A stretch of 64,000 nucleotides of DNA. Source: Dentipellis sp. KUC8613. Taxonomy: Eukaryota; Basidiomycota; Agaricomycetes; Russulales; Hericiaceae. Location: NCBI GenBank assembly GCA_002286715.1, contig NSJX01000002.1:1486299-1550298 (forward strand), given 5' to 3'. Below, one piece after another: positions 54,801 to 64,000 of the stretch (position 1 is the first letter of the stretch; every line of letters begins with the position of its first letter). Made by a program: the position numbers and the translations under genes. The notes beneath the pieces are model-generated. The model saw only the letters and a list, made by a program, of their open reading frames with translations. It had not been told where the DNA came from and searched no databases.

Positions 54801-57800
54801 GTCGCGAGATCGACGGCTTGGACGACAAGTCGGAGCTTGCCCACCGCATCATGTTGGTGAACCTGCTCCGCCTGCTTGGCGCTGTCAAGTCCAAGAAGGC
54901 GAGCCGTCATTTTGTCACCCGCCCGACGCAAGTTATCCTGCCCCTGTCGCCCAACCACGGTCTCTTCGGTAACGATGGCTTGTACTCCGAGTCCAAGATC
55001 TCCCTGGAGACGCTGTTTCAGCGTTGGAATTCGGAGAGCTGGGGCGAGTACCTCTGCCTCGCAGGTGCTGTCATTGGGTATGCCCCTAATATTACTTTTA
55101 CGACTTGTGGCTAATGTTATTCCTCAGCTGGACTCGTGGCACCGGTCTCATGGATGCTACGAACACTGTCGCGCAGGACATCGAGTCTCATGGTCTCCGC
55201 ACGTTCTCTGCGAAGGAGATGGCCTTCAACATCCTCGGCCTTATGCATCCTCTCTTGTTCAGCATCACTCAAGTCGAGCCGATCTGGGCCGATCTCAGCG
55301 GAGGCATGGATCGCGTTGCTGACCTCGCCGAGATCACGACTCGCATTCGCACTGCTATCAACAAGAAGAGCGAGCTCCGCCGCGCGATCGCCCGCGACAA
55401 CTCCGCCGAATTCAAGGTCATCAACGGTATTGAGGCTGAGCGCGTCCTGCAGACAGTGAATGTCACTCCTCGCGCTAACTTCCGCTACGAATTCCCCGAG
55501 CTTGAGGACGCCAAGTCGCTGGAGGACCTCGCAAAGCTGCGCGATGTCATCGACCTGGACAAGGTTTGCGTCATCACCGGTTTCGCTGAGGTTGGTCCTT
55601 GGGGCAGCTCGCGTACCCGTTGGGAGATGGAGGCTCGCGGCGAGTTCACGCTCGAGGGCTGCATCGAGATGGCCTGGATGATGGGCTACATCAAGCACTT
55701 CGAAGGTCGCCTCAAGGATGGCACGTTGTACGTTGGCTGGGTCGATGCGAAGACGAACGAGCCTGTCGACGACAAGGACGTCCGTGGCAAGTATGAGAAG
55801 GATATCCTCGCTCACTCTGGTGTTCGTCTCATCGGTAAGTTGCATGGTCCATTTTGGGAAGTGTCTAGCTCATTCTGCTTCAGAGCCCGAGCTCTTCCGT
55901 GGTTACGACCCCAAGCACAAGATCTTCCACCAGGAAGTCGAGCTTACCCACGACTTGGAGCCGCTTGAGGTTTCTGACGCTGAAGCCGAGAAGTTCAAGC
56001 TGGAGCACGGTGATAAGTGCGACATCTGGGCCGGAGAGGGTGGCCAGTGGTTGGTCAAGTTCAAGAAGGGCGCTCGTGTTCTCATTCCCAAGGCCTTCAA
56101 GTTCAGCCGCCAGGTCGCTGGTCAGCTGCCTACGGGCTGGAGCGCCGGACGCTATGGTATTCCCGAGGACATTATCTCGAGGACCGACCGCATGTCATTG
56201 TGGGCCTTGGTCTGCACTGCGGAGGCTCTCAACAACTCGGGTATCACCGACGCCTACGAGCTCTACCAGCACATGCATCCTTCGGAGGTCGGATCCAGTC
56301 TTGGATCTGGTATGGGTGGAGTGGAGTCTCTTGCGAAGATGTTCAAGGATCGCCGTGAGGAGAAGGAGGTGCAGAACGACATTCTGCAGGAGACGTAAGC
56401 TCCTTTCCCTTTCTACCACTCATCCTAGTCCTCATCATTCCCTAGGTTCATCAACACCACTGCTGGTTGGGTCAACCTCCTCCTGCTCTCGTCGAGCGGA
56501 CCGATCAAGATCCCCGTCGGCGCTTGGTGAGAGACCACCTATATTGTTCCGCTAGTGACTATAGCTGACGCCGCATTCAGCGCTACTGCCCTCCAATCCA
56601 TCGACATCGCTTGCGACACTATTCTCTCGGGCAAGGCCAAGGTCATGATTGCCGGTGGTTTCGACGACATCTCGGAAGAAGGCTCTTACGAGTTCGCCAA
56701 CATGAAGGCTACTAGCAACTCGGACACTGAGTTCGCTATGGGTCGTGAGCCCACGGAGATGTCTCGCCCGACCACCACCACTCGTTCGGGAGTAAGTTGC
56801 TCTGAATCTCTGGTGTACCCACTTGTCTTACAACGTATCCTCTTTAGTTCATGGAAGCGCAGGGTACTGGTGTACACATCGTCATGAGCGCCAAGACCGC
56901 CATCAAGCTTGGTGCACCCATTCGCGGCGTCATCGGCTTCTCATCCACGTCTACGTGAGTTGTCCTTTAGTTCCGAGGTCCTAGCACGTATTGAAACGTT
57001 CCATTTCAGTGACAAGGCTGGTCGTTCCGTCCCCGCTCCCGGTGTCGGTGCGCTTTCGATTGCTCGCCAAGTCTCATCCAAGTACCCCCTTCCCATCCTC
57101 GATATCGCCTACCGCTCTCGCCAGCTGGTATTCCGCCGCAAGCAGATTGCAGAGTGGCTTGCCAACGAGCAGGCGCAGCTCAAGGACGAGTTGGAGTACC
57201 GCGAGAGTCAGGGCGACAAGCCCGACCAGGAGTTCTTCGCCACGCGCATTGCGGACATCGAAGCTGAGGCCGCTCGCCAGGAGAAGGATGCTCTCGCCAC
57301 GTACGGCATGCTTGAGGGCGCTGATCCCCGCATTGCGCCTCTGCGCCGTGCTCTCGCCGTCTGGGGTCTCACCGCCGATGATATCGGTGTTCTCTCCATC
57401 CACGGTACCAGCACGGGTGCGAACGAGGCTAACGAGACGCACTTGTGGAACGACGTCTTTACCAGAATCGCCCGTACGCCTGGTAACTCGGTCCCCATTA
57501 TGGCGCAGAAGAGCCTGTGCGGTCACGCGAAGGGTGGTTCTGCGGCATGGCAGATGGCCGGTCTGTTGCAGAGTGTCGCGAGCGGTATCGTCCCCGGCAA
57601 CCGCAACAACGACAACGTCGACGCCGCGTTCCAGCACTACTCGTACTTGATGTTCCCGTCGAAAACGATCCACACCGATGGTATTCGCGCTGGTGTCATG
57701 GTAAGCATTCAATTTTATACGAAGGCGACACGATCTAATATCATTGGTTAGTCCTCGTTCGGTTTCGGCCAAGTCGGCGGCACTGCTCTTATCATCCACC

Positions 57801-58586
57801 CTCGTTACCTGTTCGGTGCATTGAGCCCTGAGGAGTACGAGTCGTACAAGCTGCGCAACCGCTCGCGCTACTTGCAATCCTACAAGGCCATGACCGAGAT
57901 GATGATCGCGCACTCCCTCGTCAAGATCAAGGACGCTCCTCCGTACACGAAGGAGCTCGAGGGCCCCGTCCTCCTGAACTCGCTCGCCCGCACGACGCTG
58001 GACAAAAAGACCAACAGCTACTCGTTCACTGAGAAGCTGCAGACCGAGTTCAAGCCTGATCTTGCCAATGTCAAGGCTGTCGAGGAGACGCTGAAGGTGG
58101 CGCCTGCCACTGCCGGTGTCGGTGTTGACCAAGGTATGTCCGATAAAAGATCTTGCGAGCCTCTTGTACTGACGTCCATCTCAGAGCTGATCTCATCTGT
58201 GCCTTCGAGCAACCCGACGTTCGTCGAGCGCAACTTCACCGAGGCTGAGGCTGCGTACTGCCGCGCACAACCGTCCCCTGCATCCTCCTTCGCTGCCCGA
58301 TGGGTCGGCAAGGAGGCCGTCTTCAAGTCCCTTGGCGTCGCGTCGAAGGGCGCCGCTGCCGCGATGAAGGACATCGAGATCCTCCCGAACGAGTCGGGCG
58401 CGCCGGAAGTGACCCTCCACGGCGACGCGAAGGCCGCTGCTGAGAGCAAGGGCATTAACAAAATTCACCTGTCGTTGAGCCACTCTGATGTGAGTTTCAT
58501 CCGCTTGTGAAGGATTCGGGGTGTTCACTGACCACGACTCCCCTCAGACCGTTGCTATTGCGTTCGCTCAGGCATCTTCTGCATAA
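45857..58586 (+). CDS. fatty acid synthase, fused beta-alpha polypeptide
   Basis: Eighteen exons joined in phase give about 3,940 residues, the summed size of yeast Fas1 and Fas2. Approximate order by residue: acetyl transferase ([13 protein letters not shown], ~290), enoyl reductase ([15 protein letters not shown], ~600), dehydratase ([10 protein letters not shown], ~1590), malonyl/palmitoyl transferase ([13 protein letters not shown], then [11 protein letters not shown], ~1840), then the alpha part. The alpha start is recognisable at [17 protein letters not shown], so the fusion point lies near 52490 inside one exon with about ten linker residues. Next are ACP ([13 protein letters not shown] with the pantetheine Ser, ~2255), ketoreductase ([14 protein letters not shown], ~2740), ketosynthase (VGACATALQS with the active Cys, ~3358; [23 protein letters not shown]) and phosphopantetheinyl transferase ([16 protein letters not shown]). 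It makes C16/C18 acyl-CoA in the cytosol. All catalytic motifs are intact. Confidence 0.95.
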
Positions 58587-58809
58587 ATTACTAGTGCTCC
58601 TGCTTCACGACGAGGAAATAAATGGACTACTCCGGAGGCATATGTTTTGATACCATACGAATTCGTTACGATAGCCTAACCCCGCATTGTTTTTCTTACG
58701 CATATCGACTCGCATACTGTTAAAATAATGAACAATAGATTTCTTTTCGACTTTTAGCTTTGCGTGATTGTCTTCAGCCCACAAAGCTTCCGTCGGAGGA
58801 GGCAAGACA

Positions 58810-59664
58810 TTACAATGGTCGATATAGATTATTCTCTTCGATATACTGCGATACACCGTGAGTGACCATGGTCTTCCAGCTCTCGTCTCCTCCAGCTATC
58901 TTCGCCCTCACTTCGCTGGAGCTGAACGACTTTTTATCATCACCGATATTGATGAACGACACCTTGTCCACAATGCCCATCTCCTTGATCGTTTCCGACG
59001 CGCGGCGCTCGACTTCCGTGGCCTCAGCAGCCTCCGACGAAGTGGCCATCACGCGCCGTGCGCAGACGACACGAGAATCATCCCCATCCGCCGCGAAGAA
59101 GCGCGACAGCGCTGCGCGCATGTTCTCCATCGAGCCATAATACCGCGGCGCAAGCAGGCGCTCCAGGGTGTCCGTCCCCTGTAAGAACGTCAGCTGCACC
59201 TTGGGGGCGTACGTGTCTTTGCCCGCCGCCGAGGCAAAGCGCGCGCGGAGGAAGGCGAGCAGGACGGCAGACTTGCCGACGAAGGTCGGCTCGTCCATGA
59301 TGGCGACGGCGACGTTGGCGGGGGCCATGTCCTGCGCGAGCAGGCCCATCATCTGCATGCGCTGCGCGTGCGTCGCGTCGCCGGGCTTCAGCTGCTTGTC
59401 GGCGTTGCGCACACTCAGGAGCAGCAGCCGCGCGTCGTACGGCGTGTGGTCGGCCGCGGGCGGTGGGGAGAGCGCGAGTGCGAGGTGTGCGAGGGTCGGC
59501 GGGTTGAAGGAGGAGTCGAGAACGGAGATGCGTAGTGGGGAGCTGGAGGATGAGGGAGGGGAGGAGGTGAGCGGCCAGGTGGGGGTGGTCGAGTGCACGA
59601 GCTCGACGCTCGACGTGCCGAGCTGGATGCGCCTGATGGCGGCCTCACAGTCGGCGTGGTGCAT
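58810..59664 (-). CDS. nicotinamide-nucleotide adenylyltransferase-like protein (POF1 type)
   Basis: A single open frame of 284 codons starts at ATG 59664. SVLDSSFNPPTLAHL is the nucleotidyltransferase signature in the NPPTLAH form. LLLLSVRNADKQLKPGDATH and RMQMMGLLAQDM follow, then LTFLQGTDTLERLLAPRYY, and near the end KKSFSSSEVRAKIAGGD, the SSxxxR motif that holds the triphosphate. This matches the branch of yeast Pof1, an NMN-specific adenylyltransferase linked to NAD synthesis. In-frame sequence upstream of 59664 (LSRTLSSPTRLAYLAHRLEN) looks coding, so the real start may lie in an upstream exon near 59800-59860. The gene is convergent with the fatty acid synthase, 223 bp apart. Confidence 0.83.
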   Translation of the reverse strand: MHHADCEAAIRRIQLGTSSVELVHSTTPTWPLTSSPPSSSSSPLRISVLDSSFNPPTLAHLALALSPPPAADHTPYDARLLLLSVRNADKQLKPGDATHAQRMQMMGLLAQDMAPANVAVAIMDEPTFVGKSAVLLAFLRARFASAAGKDTYAPKVQLTFLQGTDTLERLLAPRYYGSMENMRAALSRFFAADGDDSRVVCARRVMATSSEAAEATEVERRASETIKEMGIVDKVSFINIGDDKKSFSSSEVRAKIAGGDESWKTMVTHGVSQYIEENNLYRPL

Positions 59665-60216
59665 GTTCTCTAGTCGATGAGCGAGATACGCGAGCCGCGT
59701 GGGCGAGGAGAGCGTCCGTGATAGCTCGTCCTTTACTAGATGCAGAGCCAGGTTGGTATGTGATGGCTGCTGTAAAGTTGCACAAAGGCGACTTACACAC
59801 TGGCAAGCGCTGGCCGACTCGGAATTGCTAGCCTGACCACCGCCGTGCCTAGTAACGCCTGGAATCCTGGATAAGATGCAGTGTCATAGGGTCGCAATGC
59901 GTGTCGTCAAGACATGCCTCAAACCGGGGATAGTACAGAGGAGTACCCAAAATACAGCCTCCCAAGGCTTCAGCGAAATAGGAAAATGCAGCAGACAGGC
60001 TATGGGGAGAGTCGGAGAAGACTGCAAGGAATTGGAGGTCAAAATCACAGTCGAATTGACCGATCCCGATAAGGCAGTTTGCATGCTGACGGTGGCTGTG
60101 CGCGACTTTAGCAGATCTAACCGACCTTGCAATCCGCTTACTTCCCTCCATCTGTACATCATCCTCCCTCCTCCCTTTGTATCCTACCAGCCGGACGCCA
60201 GACCAACTGCCAACTA
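59665..60216. other. divergent region between the adenylyltransferase gene and DBP5
   Basis: 552 bp that hold two promoters and possibly an upstream exon of the adenylyltransferase on the minus strand. The plus-strand frame that runs into the DBP5 start shows no motif. Confidence 0.4.
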
Positions 60217-62136
60217 ATGGAGAAGGACGCTGACGGCTTCTTCACCGGGCCACCGCCGGAGAGTGCTAGTATGCGTTGTCTGCCCGTTTCTCAAGCATGC
60301 GGGAAACTGACCAGTGATCGACTTTTGTCAGAACCTCCTGCGCCGGAAGAGAAAAAAGAGGAAGAGACACCGAATCCTGGTACGTAAATTATCTTCTTGG
60401 TAATACCCAGACAGACGAAGACAGGAACTCCCGAATTGCAGAGGCAGAGGGTAGCGCAAGCGATCTCATCAAGTCAACGTTCGATGTCTACGTGAGTTTT
60501 GCGTATGGTCTACCGCTGGAAATGTGATGCTGATTTGAGGTACAGGTCACCTTGGCAGATCAACAGCAGGACCCAAATTCACCATTGTTTAGTGCGAAGA
60601 CGTTCGAGGAGCTTGGACTGTGCGTGCGGCACCTGTCGTTGCAGAGTTTGTTATGCTGACTGTGCAGCTAGGCATGAGAACTTGCTCAAGGGTATATTTG
60701 CCCTCGGGTTTACCAAGCCTTCCAAGATTCAGGAGCGAGCCCTGCCCCTGCTGCTCCGAGATCCGTAAGCCTGCCATCCCCATCCTCTCCCATCTCGTTC
60801 TCAACCCTCCATATTAAGGCCACAGAACATGATCGGCCAGTCGCAGTCTGGAACGGGAAAAACTGCTGCTTTCGTCCTCACTATGCTCAGCCGAATCGAT
60901 TTCTCAAAAAATAAGACCCAAGCGATCTGCCTTGCGCCGTCGCGAGAGCTTGCACGGCAGATCATGACGGTCATCAACACTATGGGCAAGTTCACCGAAG
61001 TCCAGACGGAGTATGGCATCAAGGATCATCTACCGAGGGACGCCACCAAGATTACTGCGCACATTGTGGTCGGCACACCCGGAACGATGACGGATTTAAT
61101 TCGGCGGAGGGTCATTGATGTCTCTGAGTTGAAGGTGTTTGTGCTGGACGAGGCGGATAACATGTTAGACCAGGACGGTCTTGGAGACCAGACGCTCCGA
61201 GTGAAAAAGTGCGCCCATCTTGTTTTCGACCTCAAAATCGCACTGACTTCTGAGCTCGCCGTAGCATGCTTCCTAAGAGATCTGACCTGCAACTTGTCCT
61301 GTTCTCCGCCACTTTCCCCGACAACGTCCGTCAATTCGCGAAGAAATTCGCGCCCAACGCAAACATGATCGAGCTCAAGCAGAACGAGCTATCCGTTGAC
61401 TCTATCCGGCAGTTCTACATGGATTGCGATTCCGAGGAGCGCAAATACGACATCCTCGTCTCACTCTACCACCTCTTGACAGTTGGCCAAAGTATTATCT
61501 TCTGCCAGGCAAGTGTTCTCTACGTTAACATCTGCGGCGATCACTCAAGTCGCCTTTGCAGCATCGGTCGACGGCAGACCGCATCTCGCAACGAATGACC
61601 GCAGAAGGGCACAAAGTCGCCTCGTTGCACGGTGCAAAGGATGCCAAGGAGCGCGACACGATCATTGACAGGTTCCGAGAAGGAAAGGAGAAGGTGCTCA
61701 TCACGACGAACGTCATCGCTCGCGGCATCGACATCTTGCAAGTGAATATGGTTGTGAACTACGACCTGCCGCTGCTCAACGAGCGTGATCGTAATGCCCA
61801 CGCGAACGACGCGCAACCGGATATCGAGACGTATATTCACCGTATTGGTACGTTGCAGTGTAGATGCATGTATGTGGCGGTGGTTTGATGGTTTTTGTGC
61901 AGGACGAACGGGTCGCTTTGGACGCAAGGGTATCTCAATTAACTTCGTCCACAACGACAAGACGTGGCGGCAGATGCAGGCGATTGAGCAGGCGACAGGA
62001 AAGAAGATTACGTGTATCAAAACGGATGATATTGACCGCATGGAGGAGGTTTGTGCTCCGTCTTTGCTCCTTTTTTCTATTCTCACGACTACTGCGTTTC
62101 TGTTCACAGGAGTTGAAGAAGCACCTGAAGTCCTGA
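60217..62136 (+). CDS. DBP5: DEAD-box RNA helicase DBP5 (mRNA export)
   Basis: The first exon encodes [17 protein letters not shown] and the stop is TGA at 62134, after ELKKHLKS. Helicase motifs in order: a Q-motif with [19 protein letters not shown] and [14 protein letters not shown], motif [14 protein letters not shown], Ia APSRELARQ, Ib [10 protein letters not shown], motif [10 protein letters not shown], motif [11 protein letters not shown], then [29 protein letters not shown] and motif [15 protein letters not shown], which is split by an intron after [23 protein letters not shown] before motif VI is the Dbp5-specific insert. Dbp5 is activated by Gle1 and inositol hexakisphosphate at the nuclear pore and strips proteins off exported mRNA. 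There are about ten short introns, all with GT..AG ends. The N-terminal tail is acidic and short. Confidence 0.92.
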
Positions 62137-62543
62137 AGTAGTTCGTGCCTGTGGTTCTATATGTAGTTTTCGGATTTCCTCAATACGATGTATCACACAT
62201 TATCAAGCCTACCAACTGGATCTTTCTTATATTCTGGGCTGATGCTCTCTGACCAGACAAGGGTATATAATGCACGGAATCAACATTTTCTAGTGTCCGG
62301 ACATCCTACTCAACTACTTTGGCCCTCCAAGAAAGCTCAAAAGGCTACAGAATTTAGGTGCAACGTAGACCGCCTAGATACTACCCTTGCTCTGGTGCGA
62401 TTCCAGCCTCAGTTTTCCTTCCCGACCCTCGTCGCTGAGCGGCACCCGATCCGTAGTGATGCTATTCGTCAAAGGCTCAAGCCTTACTTTACATGACACT
62501 CCCGGCAAATTGCACCGCCCAAACTACCAGCACACCTTACGCC
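62137..62543. other. convergent intergenic region
   Basis: 407 bp between the stops of DBP5 and the acidic protein gene; both 3' ends lie here and nothing else is seen. Confidence 0.45.
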
Positions 62544-63560
62544 TCAAACCTCTTCGTAAACCTCACTGTCCGTCTCCTCTTCTTCTTCTTCATCTACGGG
62601 AACCTCAACTTCGTCGAAAAACTCGGGCTTCACATAAACCTCCTGAACGGTAGCCTGAATCCGGTATGATTCCAGCCTAAGCTTCCCCGTCCGGTCGTCA
62701 TGGCTGAACGGGATGCGATCCGTGGTGATGCTATCCGCCAGCGGGACTAACCTGACCTTGACTCCCCAGACATGGTTGTAATCCCAGATCACCTTGTCAA
62801 GGTGCGGTAGCGGAAGTCCTGCCTTGGCGCGAGCGATGAAGATGCGGGACCATTTTCCCGTCCACACCCCGCTGCACTGGTCTGCACCGGGTTCCAGGTG
62901 TTCGTCTTCCTCCTCCTCGCTGCTTTCTGCGTCCTGCCTGTCCTCCATTGCTGCGCGATGTGACTCTAGATCTGGCATCGTGATGTGCACTATTGACGCA
63001 TGACTGGGGACAGATATGCCGATATTGGTGAAGTACTGAGCTTCGGCTTCATATATAGAGGGGGGTTTGTCGCTTGGGGCCTTTTGGTCTTCTTCGGGGT
63101 ACCCGTAGCGGTCGAAGGTTGCCCGGAATGCAGAAGCCGCATTAGGGGGTAAAGGACGGTGGACGAGGAGCAGTGGATCCTGATCATCTGCATCCCCGAA
63201 GACGGCACCGCTCTCGAGCGCCTCCGAGCTCAATGTCCCAATGTACGTCGAGCGGTTGTATCTAGAGCGGCCGTTCTGGGGAGGAGGGAGCTTGTATGTG
63301 AAGGCCTCATGCTCGTCTGACCACGAGGAGGGGATCAAACGTGTGGGCCGTATTGCGTGATGGTAGGCTCCGTATGGCTCTGGGCCGTTACCCATGAACC
63401 AGAGGAGAGGGCACAGCACGCCTTCGTCGTACCAGCGTATCGCTGAGATGCAGACGGGATCTGTGGGAAAGGCTGGAGGAGCAGTGGCAACTTTGGCTTT
63501 CTTGGTCGCTCCGCTTGGTGCAGAACACTCCTCTTCAGACAGCGCCCTCTTTGCAGACAT
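62544..63560 (-). CDS. hypothetical acidic protein, paralogue of the gene at 37850-39195
   Basis: One exon of 338 codons from ATG 63560 (MSAKRALSEEECSAPSGATK). A GT..AG intron at 63615-63563 lies in the leader, two bases before the ATG. Conserved blocks shared with the paralogue: TKKAKV, then CISAIRWYDEGVLCPLLWF, SSWSDEHEAFTYKLPP, PLLLVHRPLPPNAASAFRA, MPDLESHRAAMEDRQDAESS, GKWSRIFIARAKAGLPLPHL, DKVIWDYNHVWGVKVRLVPL and LRLESYRIQATVQEVYVKPE, with an acidic EEEEEETDSE tail. No known domain is recognised. The second half, with WDYNHVWGVKVRLVPL and a following strand-rich part, looks like a folded beta domain. The KKAKV motif may be a nuclear signal. The single long exon differs from most genes in the window. 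Confidence 0.72.
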   Translation of the reverse strand: MSAKRALSEEECSAPSGATKKAKVATAPPAFPTDPVCISAIRWYDEGVLCPLLWFMGNGPEPYGAYHHAIRPTRLIPSSWSDEHEAFTYKLPPPQNGRSRYNRSTYIGTLSSEALESGAVFGDADDQDPLLLVHRPLPPNAASAFRATFDRYGYPEEDQKAPSDKPPSIYEAEAQYFTNIGISVPSHASIVHITMPDLESHRAAMEDRQDAESSEEEEDEHLEPGADQCSGVWTGKWSRIFIARAKAGLPLPHLDKVIWDYNHVWGVKVRLVPLADSITTDRIPFSHDDRTGKLRLESYRIQATVQEVYVKPEFFDEVEVPVDEEEEEETDSEVYEEV

Positions 63561-64000
63561 TTCTGGAACGAGATGAATCAATATCGATGAATCTAACGAG
63601 CACAATTTGACTCACCTTGACGTACTCAGATGTCCGAGCAGGGGATTGAGAGCAAAGGATGGGGCAGAAGATAAATGAGGGAGTGTCTCAGGAGTATAGG
63701 AGTCGTCACTCAAATAGGAGGCAATGAGTGCAATTTATATCGCCTCGAGAGGTAAACGCAGTCTGGGGCATGGCGACTACTCTACTGCCATCCTATGCAT
63801 CACAGCGAGATAACCACCGGCCGCAATCCTCGTTATGAACCACAATCGTTACGGCGAGCTATCGGTCCTTATCATGCCAGGATCCTCAGACCCTGAACGC
63901 CGTCCACCTAACGAGTACGGGTGGACGACGTCGCCTTTACTACGCGGTGCCATTTGTGCGGCAGATGCGGGTTTCAGACGACACAGCGTAGTGAAGCGCG
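63561..64000. promoter_or_regulatory. upstream region of the acidic protein gene
   Basis: This holds the leader intron and promoter of the gene at 62544-63560. An 8-base inverted repeat, CGTCCACC and GGTGGACG with an 11-base loop, lies at 63901-63927. No gene is seen up to the window edge. Confidence 0.4.

Noticed and set aside
1..64000. tRNA genes, rRNA, CRISPR arrays and transposase or reverse transcriptase genes
   Set aside because: I looked for T-loop-like GTTCGA words and found them only in coding exons or without matching stems. No direct-repeat array and no transposase or polymerase motif was seen.

Overview
The window is nuclear DNA of a filamentous basidiomycete, most likely an Agaricomycete and possibly a polypore. 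Three things point there: dense protein genes on both strands cut by many 45-70 base GT..AG introns, GC-rich codon use, and a fatty acid synthase whose beta and alpha halves form one polypeptide. I assembled the gene models by hand from open frames, splice consensus, intron phase and family motifs. No tRNA, rRNA or CRISPR array was seen.

Layout, left to right. 1-16 kb: a thiol-peroxidase-like (AhpC/TSA) protein that runs off the left edge, an MCT-type MFS transporter, a vacuolar amino-acid transporter divergent from a FRA10AC1 homologue, the GATOR1 subunit NPR3, and two unrecognised genes. 16.7-30 kb: an NAD-dependent epimerase, three copies of a small Tyr/Gly/Ser-rich protein sharing one exon plan, the cell-fusion protein PRM1, and an aldo/keto reductase beside a decayed relative. 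30.6-34.3 kb: a gene-poor island bounded by clusters of GTGAAA/TTTCAC motifs. It holds a frameshifted fragment of a CBM21-type phosphatase-1 targeting subunit, a GC-rich low-complexity tract and a coiled-coil gene. 34.7-45.3 kb: a single-pass sensor-like membrane protein, an unknown acidic protein bracketed by two matching palindromes, VTC4 and, 203 bp away and divergent, GTR2/RagC. 45.9-58.6 kb: the fused FAS, about 3,940 residues in 18 exons. 58.8-64 kb: a nucleotidyltransferase of the NMN adenylyltransferase type, DBP5, and a second copy of the acidic family seen at 38 kb.

Several genes belong to nutrient sensing and the vacuole: NPR3 and GTR2 act upstream of TORC1, the AVT-type carrier moves amino acids across the vacuole membrane, and VTC4 makes vacuolar polyphosphate. 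They lie in separate promoter units, so a functional link is inference. The least described material is the three-copy aromatic protein family, the paired acidic paralogues, the palindromes around one of them, and the island with its flanking repeats.
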